Assembly (NCBI GenBank): GCA_021495925.1
Contig: JAKEKT010000110.1
Span: forward strand, 1-64,000
Direction of reading: 5' to 3'
DNA: 64,000 bases
Origin: Diplodia intermedia
Lineage: Eukaryota > Ascomycota > Dothideomycetes > Botryosphaeriales > Botryosphaeriaceae
The position numbers and the translations under genes were made by a program. The notes under the pieces were generated by a model. That model was not told the DNA's origin, made no database searches, and saw only the letters and a program-made list of their open reading frames with translations. Positions 9,855-21,678 of this stretch are shown here, in pieces (position 1 is the stretch's first letter; the number at the start of each line of letters is the position of its first letter).

Positions 9855-11576
9855 CTAGGGCTCCGTCGTCCTGATAATCCTGAATGGATGGCCCTCGGTG
9901 CTGAAGACCCAGGCATCCAGCGTGCCAACGTTTACATCGGCGAACGTCAAGTATAAATACTTCAGCGTCTCCGCCGCCCAGAAGCTTTCCGACTCGTCAA
10001 TGTGCGTGACCTTGCGCCCCTTCTTCACATTCACACCGACGTCCCGGATTGCGGCGAAGCCGTACTCGGTCTTGCAGTGTTTCTCGAAGGCGACAAACGC
10101 GTCCCAAGCCCAGTCTCGATACCGCTGCTCACCCGTTATCCGCCAGGCGTAGAACAGCGATTCCACGTACTCCGGTCGGAGGCGGTACTTCGCGTCCGCA
10201 AGCCAGAAGCCGTGCTGGGCAAGTTCAGCGCGCTGGCGGGGCGTGCGAGGCTCGAAGGTGCCGTTGGGGAGGCCGGCATACGGGACCCAGGAGAACTTCT
10301 CGGGACCGATGCCGGTAGGCATGGCGGCGTAACTGTGGCGGCAGCCATCGAGCAGGGCCTTTCCAAGCACGACGAGGTTGGGTTTCTCAAGGTAAGCACC
10401 GCCCAGCATAAGGTTGCCAGGGGCGAAGCAAGCAAGGTGTGACATCTCATTGAGGTACCAGTCATCGTCAAGCTTACCCATGAAGAGGTGTGAGGGCTTG
10501 TATTTGTCAGAGTAGCTGGAGCGGGTGGAGAGGTTGTGGCGTAGTGCGTGGGCGGCTTGGGTCCAACGGTCGATGTAGGTGGAGGTGTAGCGGTCGTGGG
10601 GCGCCAGAATGGCGGCTTTGATCAAATACTCGTAATAGCTGTCGTGGCCAGCGTCCCAGTGCTTCTGCCGACCAACAGGCTCACCGGTGATTATGTCGAT
10701 GGGCGCAGACACCAGGCCAACTGGATCTTCTACCCACTTGTTCCAGACAAGCGGGGCCCACGCATTTGTTGCGTTGGCGAAGTAGATGGGGTCTCCAGTC
10801 TGTCTCGTGAGGGTCCGGTATTCCAGGATATTGGATCCGGCACGCGCAGGACCAATGGATGGGTTTTCGTAGCGAACCTTGTCTGGGTACTTCTTGTACA
10901 GTTCTGGGGGATCACCGGTGCCGATGTTCTTCTTGAAGTCGACGCGCGGATAGACCATGCCGGTTGGGCTATCAAAGCCGGGGCCGAGTTTGTTGGATAG
11001 GGTAATCGCCTGTGCCAGGATCCCAGCTCTCTTCTTGCTGTCAAGGACCGTCTTCGGGATGACGCCGCCATCAATCAAGTCCACCAAAGACGCAAGACCT
11101 CCGACATAGCGGATGGTCGTCTCAAACGGATCGACCAGGCCTTGTGCATCGTAGAAGGGAATCTGCACGATGCGATCCACCGACATCTTCAGCTCGTCCC
11201 AGAGACCCATGAGCGCAAGGGTGCCGGCGGAGTCCACGATAAAAGCGCCCCAGCCGTTCCTTGAGTTTTCCCTGCCTCCGGTGACGGGCAGGATATCGTC
11301 ATAGCCCCATGCATACTTCTTGTATTTCGCAAAAGTATACTTCATGGCGTCGACAACACGGGCGGCCTTCTCCTCGTCTGCACGACCGCTGGCTCCGGTC
11401 CATGGCTGATGCTGGATCTGGGGGCCTCTAGGCTCGCGTGACTCGACTTCGGGGGCGCTGGCGAAAGGAATGCCGTGGATAAGAAGGTATACGCCGTAGA
11501 AGGAGATGATTATGGCGGCGCTGAGCAGCTTGAACGCGGGGGTCGGGTTCCGTTGGCATCGCTTTAGAGACGGCAT
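9855..11576 (-). CDS. class I alpha-1,2-mannosidase, glycoside hydrolase family 47
   Basis: Single exon, 573 residues, ATG at 11576. It is a type II membrane protein: a short basic cytosolic tail (MPSLKRCQRN), one transmembrane anchor at about residues 14-34, a Pro-rich stem, then the GH47 catalytic domain to the C terminus. Visible family blocks are YAWGYDDILPVTG, WGAFIVDSAGTLALMGL, IRYVGGLASLVDL, EMSHLACFAPGNLMLGG, RPEYVESLFYAWRITG, DESESFWAAETLKYLYLTF and, near the end, STEGHPF in the place of the calcium-binding TEAHP motif. GH47 enzymes trim alpha-1,2-mannose from N-glycans in the ER or Golgi; calcium dependence is known for the family. The ER versus Golgi subfamily is not resolved here. 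Confidence 0.93.
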   Translation of the reverse strand: MPSLKRCQRNPTPAFKLLSAAIIISFYGVYLLIHGIPFASAPEVESREPRGPQIQHQPWTGASGRADEEKAARVVDAMKYTFAKYKKYAWGYDDILPVTGGRENSRNGWGAFIVDSAGTLALMGLWDELKMSVDRIVQIPFYDAQGLVDPFETTIRYVGGLASLVDLIDGGVIPKTVLDSKKRAGILAQAITLSNKLGPGFDSPTGMVYPRVDFKKNIGTGDPPELYKKYPDKVRYENPSIGPARAGSNILEYRTLTRQTGDPIYFANATNAWAPLVWNKWVEDPVGLVSAPIDIITGEPVGRQKHWDAGHDSYYEYLIKAAILAPHDRYTSTYIDRWTQAAHALRHNLSTRSSYSDKYKPSHLFMGKLDDDWYLNEMSHLACFAPGNLMLGGAYLEKPNLVVLGKALLDGCRHSYAAMPTGIGPEKFSWVPYAGLPNGTFEPRTPRQRAELAQHGFWLADAKYRLRPEYVESLFYAWRITGEQRYRDWAWDAFVAFEKHCKTEYGFAAIRDVGVNVKKGRKVTHIDESESFWAAETLKYLYLTFADVNVGTLDAWVFSTEGHPFRIIRTTEP

Positions 11577-11999
11577 GGTGGGAGACTAGAATGGGTCGCT
11601 CGGGGAAGGCACGTTTGTGAGCAGGTTGGCAGCTGCATCGGACCGTTGGAGGCTTCGAGGGCTCGGCGTGGTGCGGAGTGAGTCGGCGAATTGGGGTTGT
11701 GAGCGACGTCAAGCTTCCATGTCGGAGAGGGTTTGCGATCGAGACAGCAAGGCCCGTGCAGGTGTTTCGCGGGGCGGACCGGACGCGCGACTAAGGTATG
11801 TTCCAGAGGCGGAAGGGGAGGCTCGGCGAGGTGGGCGTGGGCGAAGCGACATAGTTGGCAAGACGGCTGGAGGGCGACATTGGAGGACCTGGGCGGATCC
11901 TGTCCAAGCAAGCGAGACGGAGCTCAGAGCTTCCCCGAACCTCACCGCAATCCTCTCCCCACCCGACGTCGCCAAACAACGCCAATCCGCGCCGCAGAA
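11577..11999. promoter_or_regulatory. divergent intergenic region GH47 / small membrane protein
   Basis: 423 bp between two head-to-head starts (11576 on minus, 12000 on plus). It must contain both promoters. No TATA box stands out. Confidence 0.5.
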
Positions 12000-12246
12000 A
12001 TGTCGCTTTGGCAGTGAGTGACGGCTCTCTGCCGCATCATCCCACGCTCATCTTCGTGCCAGGAAATACCGCTCGAGCGCGCCCAAGACGCGCCTGCTCT
12101 TCGGCCTGGGCTTGCTCGCATGGGGGACCATTGGCCTCTACAGCACCCAAGCTACCGAGAGGGCCTTCGACATGGTCCCTACTGACGAAGACAAGAGGAA
12201 GCTGGACCAGGCCATCCCGAAGATTAGCGTGGTCGACAAAGAGTAG
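12000..12246 (+). CDS. 65-residue single-pass membrane protein
   Basis: Exons 12000..12013 and 12063..12246. The first exon is only 14 nt (MSLWQ, splitting the Gln codon: CA|GTGAGT ... CCAG|G). The protein begins MSLWQKYRSSAPKTRLLFG and has one hydrophobic segment (LLFGLGLLAWGTIGLYS, about residues 17-33), followed by a charged tail with DEDKRKLDQAIPKISVVDKE. The basic stretch before the helix and the acidic tail resemble small mitochondrial or ER membrane proteins of fungi, possibly the Emr1 type. I cannot confirm that family. The clean intron and in-frame join are the main evidence that it is a gene. Confidence 0.72.
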
Positions 12247-13301
12247 ACTGGCGATGGAAGAAAAAGGTCAAGAAGCAGGAGTCGGAGAAGCCGGGGAGGC
12301 TGCTAGTATTAATTGGCCCTCGCGCAGGCAAAAGATGCGTCAACGAATGCCAGCGGTATAGGGACTCTTCCAGGCAACTGCGGCACAGAGCAGAGGCTGA
12401 CACAACGTGAAGGCGGCGCAACTTCGCTTGCGCCCACCAGCGGCACTGGTATGCTTCGTCTCATCTTCAGGGCTGTGCTGCTCCGTGTTTACTGCCATGA
12501 TCTCCGTTTCCGTGCTTGGCAAGGCGCAACTGGTGACTTGATTGGAGATCCGCAGAGAACGGATGAGTGATCAAGCGTCGAACGCTCCGCCGAGTGGTCG
12601 AAGGGCACGGCGTGTTGTGCGTGAACTGTATCTACGGATAAAGGGCAAGGAGAGCTGGAGATTCCAACAGCGCCGACACACACATTGATCGCCGCGGTTT
12701 CCCAACGACATCAGCGGAGCCACCCATATATAATGCACCGGCACCATACAGCACCATCGGAACTTTTGGAGCGCAAACCCCAAAGGTCTGTGATCCGCTG
12801 TGTGTGCTCATTAGGAAGGTGAGCACTTGCTCGCTGCTTTGTTCTCAGACGGTTCGTGATGTCTAACCGATGCCTCATTCCAAGGAGGCAACCACCACTC
12901 GTTTTTCCAGGGGTACAGGCTCCAGTGTCATAAAGCCAATGCTTTTCTGCGCCATTGAAAGTACAAGTCCTGCTGTTACAGGTGACATCCATTCACTCAC
13001 ACCTAAGTCAACGCTTTCAAAGCCCGGCAGCATGCGCACGCCGTCTCTACATCTCTACCCTTTTTCCGTACAAGATTTGATCGGTCACAAGTCTAATGTA
13101 TTGTGCAGTAACCCGGCCACCAATTACAAAAAAAAGGAAAAGATCCAGGCATCTGGTCCCAGGTGAAGAGTAGCCGCTATGCACCACAACAGATCAAATC
13201 CATAGTCTTACTCATAACCACACGCCATGCCCAGTACCCCGTACGCCCTTCTAACAGGAGGTTGGGTTCCATCACGCATTCGGTTTTATTTCCCATCATG
13301 G
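12247..13301. other. convergent intergenic interval
   Basis: About 1 kb between the 3' ends of the small membrane protein gene and TAM41. Base composition is less GC-rich than the genes. A TATATA stretch lies near 12727, but no gene that I can support follows it on either strand. Confidence 0.5.
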
Positions 13302-14906
13302 CTACTTACTTTCACCTTCCTTGCTACTTTGCTTGCCTTTTGACCACTTCTCAGTCATATATCTCCACGATTTTGCTGGGCCGGCAGTTACCAAGCCCTT
13401 GAGGCTCTGAACTGTGCTCGGCCACTTAACAGTATCTCTGACAGCCTGAGAAGCCTTGTCCTTCAGATCCTTTTCCCCGGCGATGCGGCGATCGAAATCA
13501 CCTCCTTGGCGACGCATGTAGCTGGTCGCATCTTCATCGGCACGTTGCTGAAGCATCTTCTTGAACTCTGCACCCGAGATACCGTACTGACGCTGGTACG
13601 CAAAGTAGATCTTCTCGCGGAAGGCTTTCGGCAGACGACGCACCATGTTTCCACGTTTGATTGGATCCATGTCTTGCTCCATAGTGATGTCGACGCCTGG
13701 CGGAACGTCAAGCTCCCACCCCGGCGTCTTGACATGAGTGTCGGTGTAGGTGGCATTTGGAAGCGTATCAAGAAGAGGGTTATAAAGGCGTCGGAAGTGT
13801 CGTAGCTGGTGTCTGACGATGTTGGAAACTTTGTGTGGGTCTTCGGAGCTGAATGACATGCGCGGGTCTCCCATGTAGCTGAGTCCGGCGACGGCGTTGA
13901 ACAGCTGCGTCTCGGTGAACTTTTCAGGAAGCATAAGGAGTGCGGCGCGCACCGCTGATATCAAATTCACTTGGTTGGCAAGTCGGATGCGCGCGTCGTC
14001 GCGAAGGATCTTGACTGGCTTCTGTAGTCTGCCAGCGAGATAAAGCGTGTTCCATTCGCTGAGGTCGCGCTGCAGAGTGTCAAGATTGACTACGCCATAT
14101 TTGATGAGCGTGCCGTTCACGGTAATGTATGGCGCGAAGTACACGCCAGCCCCAAACCTGTCTTGGACTTGAGACACCGCCCAAGACCCAGCCGAACCAA
14201 GAAAGGAGTAATGGTCCCTGTGCTGAGCCAGATTCAGAGAATGCCAGTGCTGGGAATAGGTGACGCCGAAAATGAAGTCGATAACCTTCTCGCCGCCGCT
14301 CTGCCATTTCTTGATTGCTTCGGGGGGATTCGGGTGGGGGGAGAGCGAGGTGGAGCTGGTCGCGCTGCTCTGCGGAAACACACCCGAGCCGTAGGCAAAA
14401 GCGTAGCGGATGGGCGCCCGAAATTGCCATATTATCTGCCTTAGTGCCTCCGAGAAGTCGCGATTCATGTCAACCATGTGCTGGTTCAGGCCGAAGTCGC
14501 GCCCCGTTGGGAGATCGGCAAAGGTCTTGATGTTGAAATTCGGTTCATCCTCCCAGCCGTCGGGCAACGAAGAGTTCACGGAGGAGGTGATCCGCGACGG
14601 GGATCGCGAGTGGTCCGACTGGGATGCCGAGGGTGGGTTTGATGGATTGGAAGCTGTGGAAGCTTTCGGCGAGTTCGACGGCGAGCTGCCTTCTACGAAC
14701 GCCGGTTGCGATTGATGGAAGGCGCGGGTGCGAGCATATCGGGGACGTGAGCGCAGTAGAGACCGGTGGGAAAGCGAGGCGCGGCTTGCAATGGCAGGCT
14801 GCAAGCCTCTGGACTGCACTGTGAATTAGATGTCGGGATGGTCTGGCTGCGAGCGAGGGAGCTTGGACGGGGCGGGGCTTACGAAAAGCTGCGCGAGAAG
14901 CGCCAT
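13302..14906 (-). CDS. TAM41: mitochondrial CDP-diacylglycerol synthase Tam41
   Basis: Exons complement(13302..14813, 14883..14906), 511 residues. The long frame has no ATG at its 5' end: it begins with a GTG and has an in-frame stop just upstream. A 24-nt first exon, MALLAQLF|GTAAGC, joined to acceptor GTGCAG|TCC, solves this and gives an Arg/Ser-rich mitochondrial presequence (SRGLQPAIASRASLSHRSLL). Core motifs are FAYGSGVF (nucleotidyltransferase-like), DFIFGV, HRDHYSFLG, GAGVYFAPYI, IKYGV and GDPRM. Tam41 makes CDP-diacylglycerol from phosphatidic acid and CTP on the matrix face of the inner membrane, for cardiolipin synthesis. It is head-to-head with BIR1. Confidence 0.93.
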
Positions 14907-15272
14907 GATTCTGGGGACTTTGGAGCGGTCAAGGCGGGATAGCGTGATTACCGGCGCAGGAACAGAAAGGCCATGGCACACGCAGGTCTCGAGGAACTGA
15001 ATCGAGGCGGCGGCATTGGAGGGAGGCCGAAATACCTACGGAGCTGATGCGGGCATACGGGCGGCGCCCCGGATGAAATCATCGGGCTTAATCAGCAGCG
15101 CCGCCCGCGGCTGTCCGCCCGCAACGAGCTTGGCGCCGCCCGCCTCCCGCTCCGCCTTCTGTTTATGCGACCGGCGTGACAACAACAACACTGCCGCAAC
15201 CACCACCACGCGCCTACCTCGCATTGCTACCCCACACGACGCGCCCGGACGCGTCGCATATCGCTCGCAGCC
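14907..15272. promoter_or_regulatory. divergent intergenic region TAM41 / BIR1
   Basis: 366 bp separate the two start codons. GC-rich, with no clear TATA box. Both promoters must lie here. Confidence 0.55.
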
Positions 15273-17741
15273 ATGTCGCCCCCGGAAAACGCCAACAGCT
15301 TCGTCGGCCGCCTCGCAACCTTCGAATCCCCTCGGCAGCTCACCAAGAGGCGCGCCTCCAGCACCAAGAAGAGAACCGCAACCACTGTGTCCTGGCCCCA
15401 CGAGACCCCGAGTCCCGAGGACGTACGTGCAGAGAATCCCGGCGCCCCTTGAAACTTCTTTGCTGATAGCTGTGCAGCTCGCACGTGCTGGCTTCTACTA
15501 TTCACCTTCGTCGAGCCATCCCGACAATGTGGTCTGCTTCATGTGCGATAGCAAGTTGGATGGTTGGGAGCCGGAAGATGTTCCGGCGCTGGAGCATCTG
15601 AGCCTCGCGCCCGAATGTGCCTGGGCCATCAATGCATGTCTGCCTCTCCGCGAACCGGAGGAGAACGAGGACCCAATGAGCGAGCGAATGGTCGCTGCTC
15701 GCACCGCAACGTTCGCCGAATCGTGGCCACACGAGAGCAAGAAAGGCTGGAAGTGCAGGACAAAGAAGGTAATTGGAGTCCTCTTCTAAGGCGAACTCTA
15801 TGCTAATGACTGCATGTAGATGGTTGAGGCGGGATGGTGCTATGATCCCAGCCCAGAAAATGAAGATGGAGTAGCCTGCTTTTATTGCATGCTCTCGCTC
15901 GATGGTTGGGAGCCCAAAGATGACCCAAAGTACGTTAGGGCAACGCGTTCACGAAGCATTTGCTAATCGACCTCAGGGAGGAGCACTACAAGAGATCGCC
16001 CGACTGCCCCTTCTTCATGCTCAATGACGTGTATGCGGACGCCAGGAGAGCCACGAAAGGAAAGAAAGGCCGGGCGTCCACTGCTTCCAAGACTTCTCGA
16101 CTCTCCATCCAATCGACCAGAGATTTTGACAACTTCTCCGAGGCTCCATCTCTCATGTCCCTGGGCGACGACGCTCCTCACGAAGATGACACTGTGCTGA
16201 CTACGGCCAGCAACGCGACAACCACTTCAATGGCTCGCGGCAAGAAGGGAACCGGCAAAGCCAAGGCTACCACAAAGAACACTCGCAAAACAACCAGAGG
16301 TAAGAAGGCTGCGGATGAGCCTTCAGTTGTGGAGATTGAACCTCCATTGGACCTTACAAATCCCGATCCGTCACTTGGAGATCTCAATGCAACCGATGGA
16401 GATAGTGCCATGACCACGGCAACCACAGCATCGAAAGCTGGTAAGGGTCGTAAGACAGCACCCAAGGCCAAGTCCGCCAAAGGAGCCAAGAAAACTTCCA
16501 GGACAACAAAGAAGACTGTGGTCGCAGATTCGACTCTAATTGAGGAGCCCACGGCTGGGATCGCAGAGACTGAGATGGAGATTGAGCCTGTCAGCCCTCC
16601 TAGTCGGACTACTCGAAGGACTTCAAAGCCTGAAGTACCATCCTTGATCGATCAGGCTTCGCGATTCGACTCCCATGCAGACATCGAGCCTTTAAAGCAG
16701 AGAGCGACAAGGGCCAGAGGTGGGCGAAAAGCCAGAGCTATCGAAGAGTCAAGACTGAGCAATGATGCAAGTCAGCTTCTGTCTGAATTAGACGATGCTA
16801 TCACCAGGGTGGCACAAGAGGAGCCCGCCAAGCCTAAGAGAAGCAGGAAAAGGACAAGCGATGGCGCTATGAAAACCGACGACTCTGCTGTGACGCTAGA
16901 GGAGTCTCCTAAGCCCGCCAAGGCTAAGAGGGGGAGGAAGGCGAAACAGGTGGAGGAGCCTGCGGCAAGATCTGAGCATGAAGCTGAGGGCACCGAGGAC
17001 ATCCCACCACCCAAGCCTGCTGCAAAGCCTAAGAGAGGTCGCAAAGCGAAGCAGGTTGTCGAGGAGAGCACTATGGAGACTACCGTGGAGGAACCTCCGC
17101 ACGAGCCCACTCCGCCGCGCGAACCTACTCCGGCATATGAGTCTCCAGAGCCAGCGGCTGTGTCGTCGCCCGAAGCGCGCTTTGAAGCGGCGGAAGAGGC
17201 TACGCCTCCCCCGAACGAAAACAACCCCTCACCCTCGCCTCAATCTTCAGATGCGGAGAACAGGCCACCGTCATCACGAGTGGTATCTTCACATGCCCCC
17301 CCTTCAGCCCGGGCTCCCCTTTCCACCCATGGCATACGTGTCCCTCTCGCAGATGCCAGCACGCCGCAGGCGTCTCCCTCCAAACGTAGCGGCAACGTCA
17401 TTGGCGGCCTTAGCTCTACGCAGCCTTGGGAAACGGTGGATCTCGAGAACGTCTTCCTGCAGTCGCCTGCCACGAGGCGCATACTCTATGATAACGGCGA
17501 GGAATTCGGCAAGGAGAACGGAGGCAACTGGGAGGACTTGTCATTAGACGAGGCGGTGCGCAAGGTGCGCCGCGAGATGACGGGTCCGGAGAAGAAAATG
17601 ACGGTCGAGCAGTGGGTGCAGCATCAGGCCGAAAAGGGCGAGCAACAGCTTCGAGAGCAGTGTGAGCGCATGGTGAGCGTATTTGAGACGCAGGGGACCA
17701 AGGCGATGAGGGCTCTGGAGGGGATCCGCTGCTCCAACTAG
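15273..17741 (+). CDS. BIR1: BIR-domain chromosomal passenger protein, Bir1/survivin family
   Basis: Exons 15273..15422, 15478..15768, 15820..15929, 15977..17741; 771 residues. Two BIR zinc modules are complete: Cys70, Cys73, His90, Cys97, and Cys167, Cys170, His187, Cys194. Each has C-x2-C-x16-H-x6-C spacing and a GWEP core. The exon joins fall between and inside the modules and keep frame. A long, low-complexity Lys/Arg/Ala/Pro-rich middle contains several RGRK-type basic motifs (about residues 469-545). The C-terminal block (LSLDEAVRKVRREM, MTVEQWVQHQAEKGEQQL) looks helical and conserved. Bir1/survivin works with Aurora kinase and INCENP at centromeres and the spindle midzone; that role is inferred from the family. 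HIS5 follows on the same strand. Confidence 0.93.
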
Positions 17742-18078
17742 GCAATGCTGGATCGACGATGTATACCGGGTTTCGGCGCATTCGGGGTATTTTGGCAGGG
17801 TTGAGCGGTGAGCGGACGGTTGGATCACTGGCGGCGGGCGTTATTTCCGGGGGATTTGCATCGACTACGACAGCTAGTTTGGCTGTAGCGCAGAGCGATA
17901 CTCCAAGTTCTCCATGTTCTCGCGGCCCCTCGTGATGTTCGCTGGGTGGGGCGATGACGAAGCGTGAATGCAATGTGGAGCAATTGAGTCATAGCGACAT
18001 CGGTGCGGCCAAGAAACGCATGATGATTTCAAAAGCCACCCCCCGCCAAAGCTGCGACTGCACCCCCAAACCACCACC
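17742..18078. promoter_or_regulatory. intergenic region BIR1 to HIS5
   Basis: 337 bp holding the BIR1 3' flank and HIS5 promoter. An ACCACCACC-type leader directly precedes the HIS5 ATG. No other gene is seen. Confidence 0.45.
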
Positions 18079-19523
18079 ATGACGACAAACGGCACCCGTG
18101 TGAACGCCTTCAACCTCGAGACCTGTGCCAGGCCCAACATCCTGGCCCTGGAGCCGTACCGCTGCGCCCGCGAGTAAGTTTGCAGAGCAATTGGAGCTCG
18201 GTTCTTCAGCACGACACGAGAGCTGATGAGGCAGTGACTACAAAGATGATGGCACCAACATCCTGCTCGATGCGAACGAGAACGCCTACGGCCCCGGACT
18301 AGCTCTCGAGGGCAATGGCAAGCTCAGAAACGGCGTCTATGGCATGGAAGACAACATCGAGGTCGACTTCCTCGGCCTGAACAGATACCCCGACCCGTGA
18401 GTCAAGCCGAACCACGGCGCTGCGCAAGGCTAATAGTGTCGTTCGTCTGGACAGGCATCAGTTTCCTCTCAAGCAGCGCCTCTGCGACCTGCGCAACACG
18501 AACCACCACACGCAAACCCAATTGCGCCCGGACAACATGTTTGTTGGTGTAGGGTCGGATGAAGCCATCGACGCTTTGCTGCGCGCTTTCTGCGTGCCCG
18601 GCAAGGACAAGATCCTGACTTGTCCTCCAACTTATGGCATGTACAGCGTGTCTGCCCAGACCAACGACGTGGGCATTGTGAAAGTGCCCCTCATCGCCTC
18701 GCAAGGCTTCGCTCTCGACGCCCCGGCCATAAACGAGGTTCTCGGCGGGCCTGAGGGCGCCAGCATTAAGCTGGTCTACATCTGCTCGCCCGGCAATCCG
18801 ACGGGCGCGCTGGTTTCCAAGTCTGCAGTGGAGCAAGTCCTGACGCACCCCACCTGGAACGGCATTGTCGTCGTCGACGAAGCCTACGTTGATTTCGCCG
18901 CCGAGGACGCCAGCCTGGCTCAATGGACGACCGAGTGGCCGAACCTCGTCGTGATGCAGACGCTCTCCAAGGCTTTCGGTCTGGCAGGCATTCGCCTTGG
19001 CACTGCCTTTACGTCGCCCCCAATTGCTCGCATCCTCAATAGCCTGAAGGCGCCGTACAACATCTCGAACCCCACGTCCCAGGTCGCGATCCAGGCGCTG
19101 AAGCCCCGTCACTTGGCCGTGATGCACAAGCACAGAGACGCTTTACTTCACCAACGCGACCGACTGCTGCAAGAGATGCCCAAAGTGCCGGGCGTTGGGC
19201 GCTTCCTGGGCGGCCAGGATGCCAACTTCCTCCTGGTGGAGTTCCTGAGCGCCCCGAAGGAGGAGGGCGGCAAGCCGGACAACGAGATCGCCCTGAAGGT
19301 TTACGAGGCGCTGGCCGAGGAAAAGGGTGTCGTCGTGCGATTCAGAGGCAAGGAGCTGGGCTGCACCGGCTGCCTGCGGGTCACCGTCGGCACCGAGAAC
19401 GAGTGCTCCCGTTTCCTTGAAAGCTTGCAGCAGGTCCTCAGTGGCATTTACGCCGGTAAGAAGACGGTAGACGGTACGAGCGAAGCGGAGAGGGAGCAGG
19501 CAGCGAGCAACGTGATTGCGTAA
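18079..19523 (+). CDS. HIS5: histidinol-phosphate aminotransferase
   Basis: Exons 18079..18173, 18235..18396, 18455..19523; 441 residues. This fold-type I, PLP-dependent enzyme converts imidazole acetol-phosphate and glutamate to histidinol phosphate in histidine synthesis. Visible features are the N-terminal RPNILALEPYRCARDDY, DANENAYGP, LNRYPDP, VGVGSDEAID, CPPTYGMY, SPGNPTGA, VVVDEAYVDF and the PLP-lysine motif TLSKAFGLAGIRLG (about Lys258), plus a C-terminal LRVTVGTE. Length and all motifs are normal. Both introns have GTAAG/GTGAG donors and restore consensus. A cytosolic location is expected. Confidence 0.96.
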
Positions 19524-21678
19524 TCCCGCTTCGTGCACTCCCATCTGGTAAAAACAAAAATATCCTCAAAGCGATGAGTACCTCTTAACGATGGCTCGGC
19601 GTCTCAGGCTTCTTGATTTGTATAGACAGGATTTGATTTGACAGTATGATTCTTGAGCGGAGGTGTAAAGCCCCCAGGTTACCTGTATAACTTAGTAACA
19701 GAGGCCTAGGTCTCACCAAATAGAAATGCTGAATAATTGATGAACTGTATCAAATCACTTGAGGATACGACAGGCTGAGATAAGTGGTACCACGGTGGTT
19801 GACTGAATTCCATTCAGCCTTTTACGTCTCACGAAGAGGGCGGCGCTCGTAGGCACACGTGCGGATGTAAATGCGTTTTGTTTGCGTATCAATGGGACGG
19901 CCGTCACCAAAAGCAGAGAGTTGAGATTGATCGGCGAGGAGCAACGCAAAGACATCTAGTCTCCGGCCAAGGTCGCATTGCAAATGTACGATACGGACTC
20001 AACATCCGTTTCCGGGGATTGGACACAGTCGTGATCATCGGGATCGTCGGCCGGATTTGCCGACGGATGGTCACCACTTCATTCCTCATCGCGCTCGTCA
20101 CGCGTTCCTGCATGGTGCTGCCGATCTACGACATTCGGAATGCGATGTTAGGGCGACGAAAATAGAAGCAATAGCTCATTCGGATTATTACTCGGCCAAG
20201 GCTTGCAACATGCAACCGTCACAAGGTCAGGAGTCAGACAACCCGATTGTTCATGGGCTCTGAGGCACTGGCTTCCCTGCCATTCGGACTCTGACACTGA
20301 GGCTGATGGATGATAAACGTACAGCTAGCCTAACCCAAGCAGGTACTCTCGAAGCGAAAGCTGATTGCGTGACGCCAACTGGAGACGAGGGCGAAATCCA
20401 AAAGACGGCATCTATCTTAGCGCCTCGTCAGGGAGAATCTGTAGCAATTGCCGGTGGTGTTATCTACCCAAGTTATCAAATGCTCAGGACGGAGGGTGCT
20501 GATGCGGAGGGGGCGACGAGGGGTAGTTGATTAGCAGGCGCGGGGGTCAGGGATTGGTCGGGAGTGGGCACGAGGGGAAAGCGAGGCTGGAGGGCCAAGA
20601 GCTGGCGGGGCCTGGGCAGATGACAGGAATAGGCAACGTTGAGGGGCGGTTTACGTGCGTCGCTGACAAGTGGCCGATTCGTTCAACCGTGCCGCGCTGT
20701 ATCATGGCGGCGGAGCTGGGTCCCGCAGACGTATTGGCGTGCTCCCAAACAGCAACGAGGCGTTGGCGTCTACGTTTATCGCCTGACACGACCCGGTCGC
20801 GGCCCACGCCGGTCTTGCTATCTCCGCGTGACGTCGCAGCAGCCGGAGGTGCTGGTGAAGGGTGTGTTCTAGGTATTCAGCGGCTCGGACATGGCAGTTG
20901 ATGCGCGGCCAGGATGAGTTCCAATGGTGCTGGTTAGGGAGGCGCGGTCCAGCGGCGGGCTAGTGCGCCAACCGGCGGAAACGGGGTCCACTGCGACCGC
21001 GTCCGTTGCTGCCTCTGCTCCTCTCCCATCACCGCAACACGGCGGCGCAAGCCCCCACCCGCGCAGATCGGGCGCCGCACCAAGGAAGCACACCCGCTCG
21101 CGCCCGCTCGAGAGCTGACGGGCACAACGGGCGGGCCAGCGCCATGGCGGCAAACGCCGCCCTTGCCCAGAGCCAGCCGACCGCCGGGCGCGGATGCGAA
21201 AGGCGACGACCGGCTGTCTGCCGCGCGCAGCCAGTTGTTCGCGGCAGAGGAATGGACGCCGGCGGGAGAGGGTCGCCACCAACATTGGCAGTATCCAAGC
21301 GAGCTGGCCGTTAATTCGGCGCAGCGCCTTATCTGCCCAAGCCACGGACGGAGCCCTGAGGCCCCCCAGCCTGCCCGAGTACACATCCCAGCTCGCCCAC
21401 AGGCCAGCCTTCACACCCGTTCTGATAGCGGCTTTGTCTATCTACGGCCGTCCCGCACTCACCTCTTGCTCCTCGTTGTTGTGCTCGCGACCTGCCCTCC
21501 GCCTGCGTCACGGCTCGCCATTCGCTAGGCCCATGCCTGTGCGCCGTCGCCCTCTACACCAGCCCGTTCCCCGGAGACGAGCTTCGCCGCGCACGCGACT
21601 CGACACCACCCGTCAACATAGACCGCGCGCCGCACCGGTCCGCCCCTCTTCGGAGGAGGTGATGAGCTCTGCGCAGCC
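19524..21678. other. intergenic interval upstream of the rhodopsin-like gene
   Basis: About 2.15 kb. The left half is less GC-rich and contains no supported gene. The right half (from about 20500) is GC-rich and probably includes the promoter and leader of the gene starting at 21679. Frames on both strands overlap one another, and none shows a domain that I recognise. Confidence 0.45.

Noticed and set aside
18402..19133. 243-codon minus-strand open frame
   Set aside because: Antisense to HIS5 exon 3; no domain seen, explained by codon bias of the real gene.
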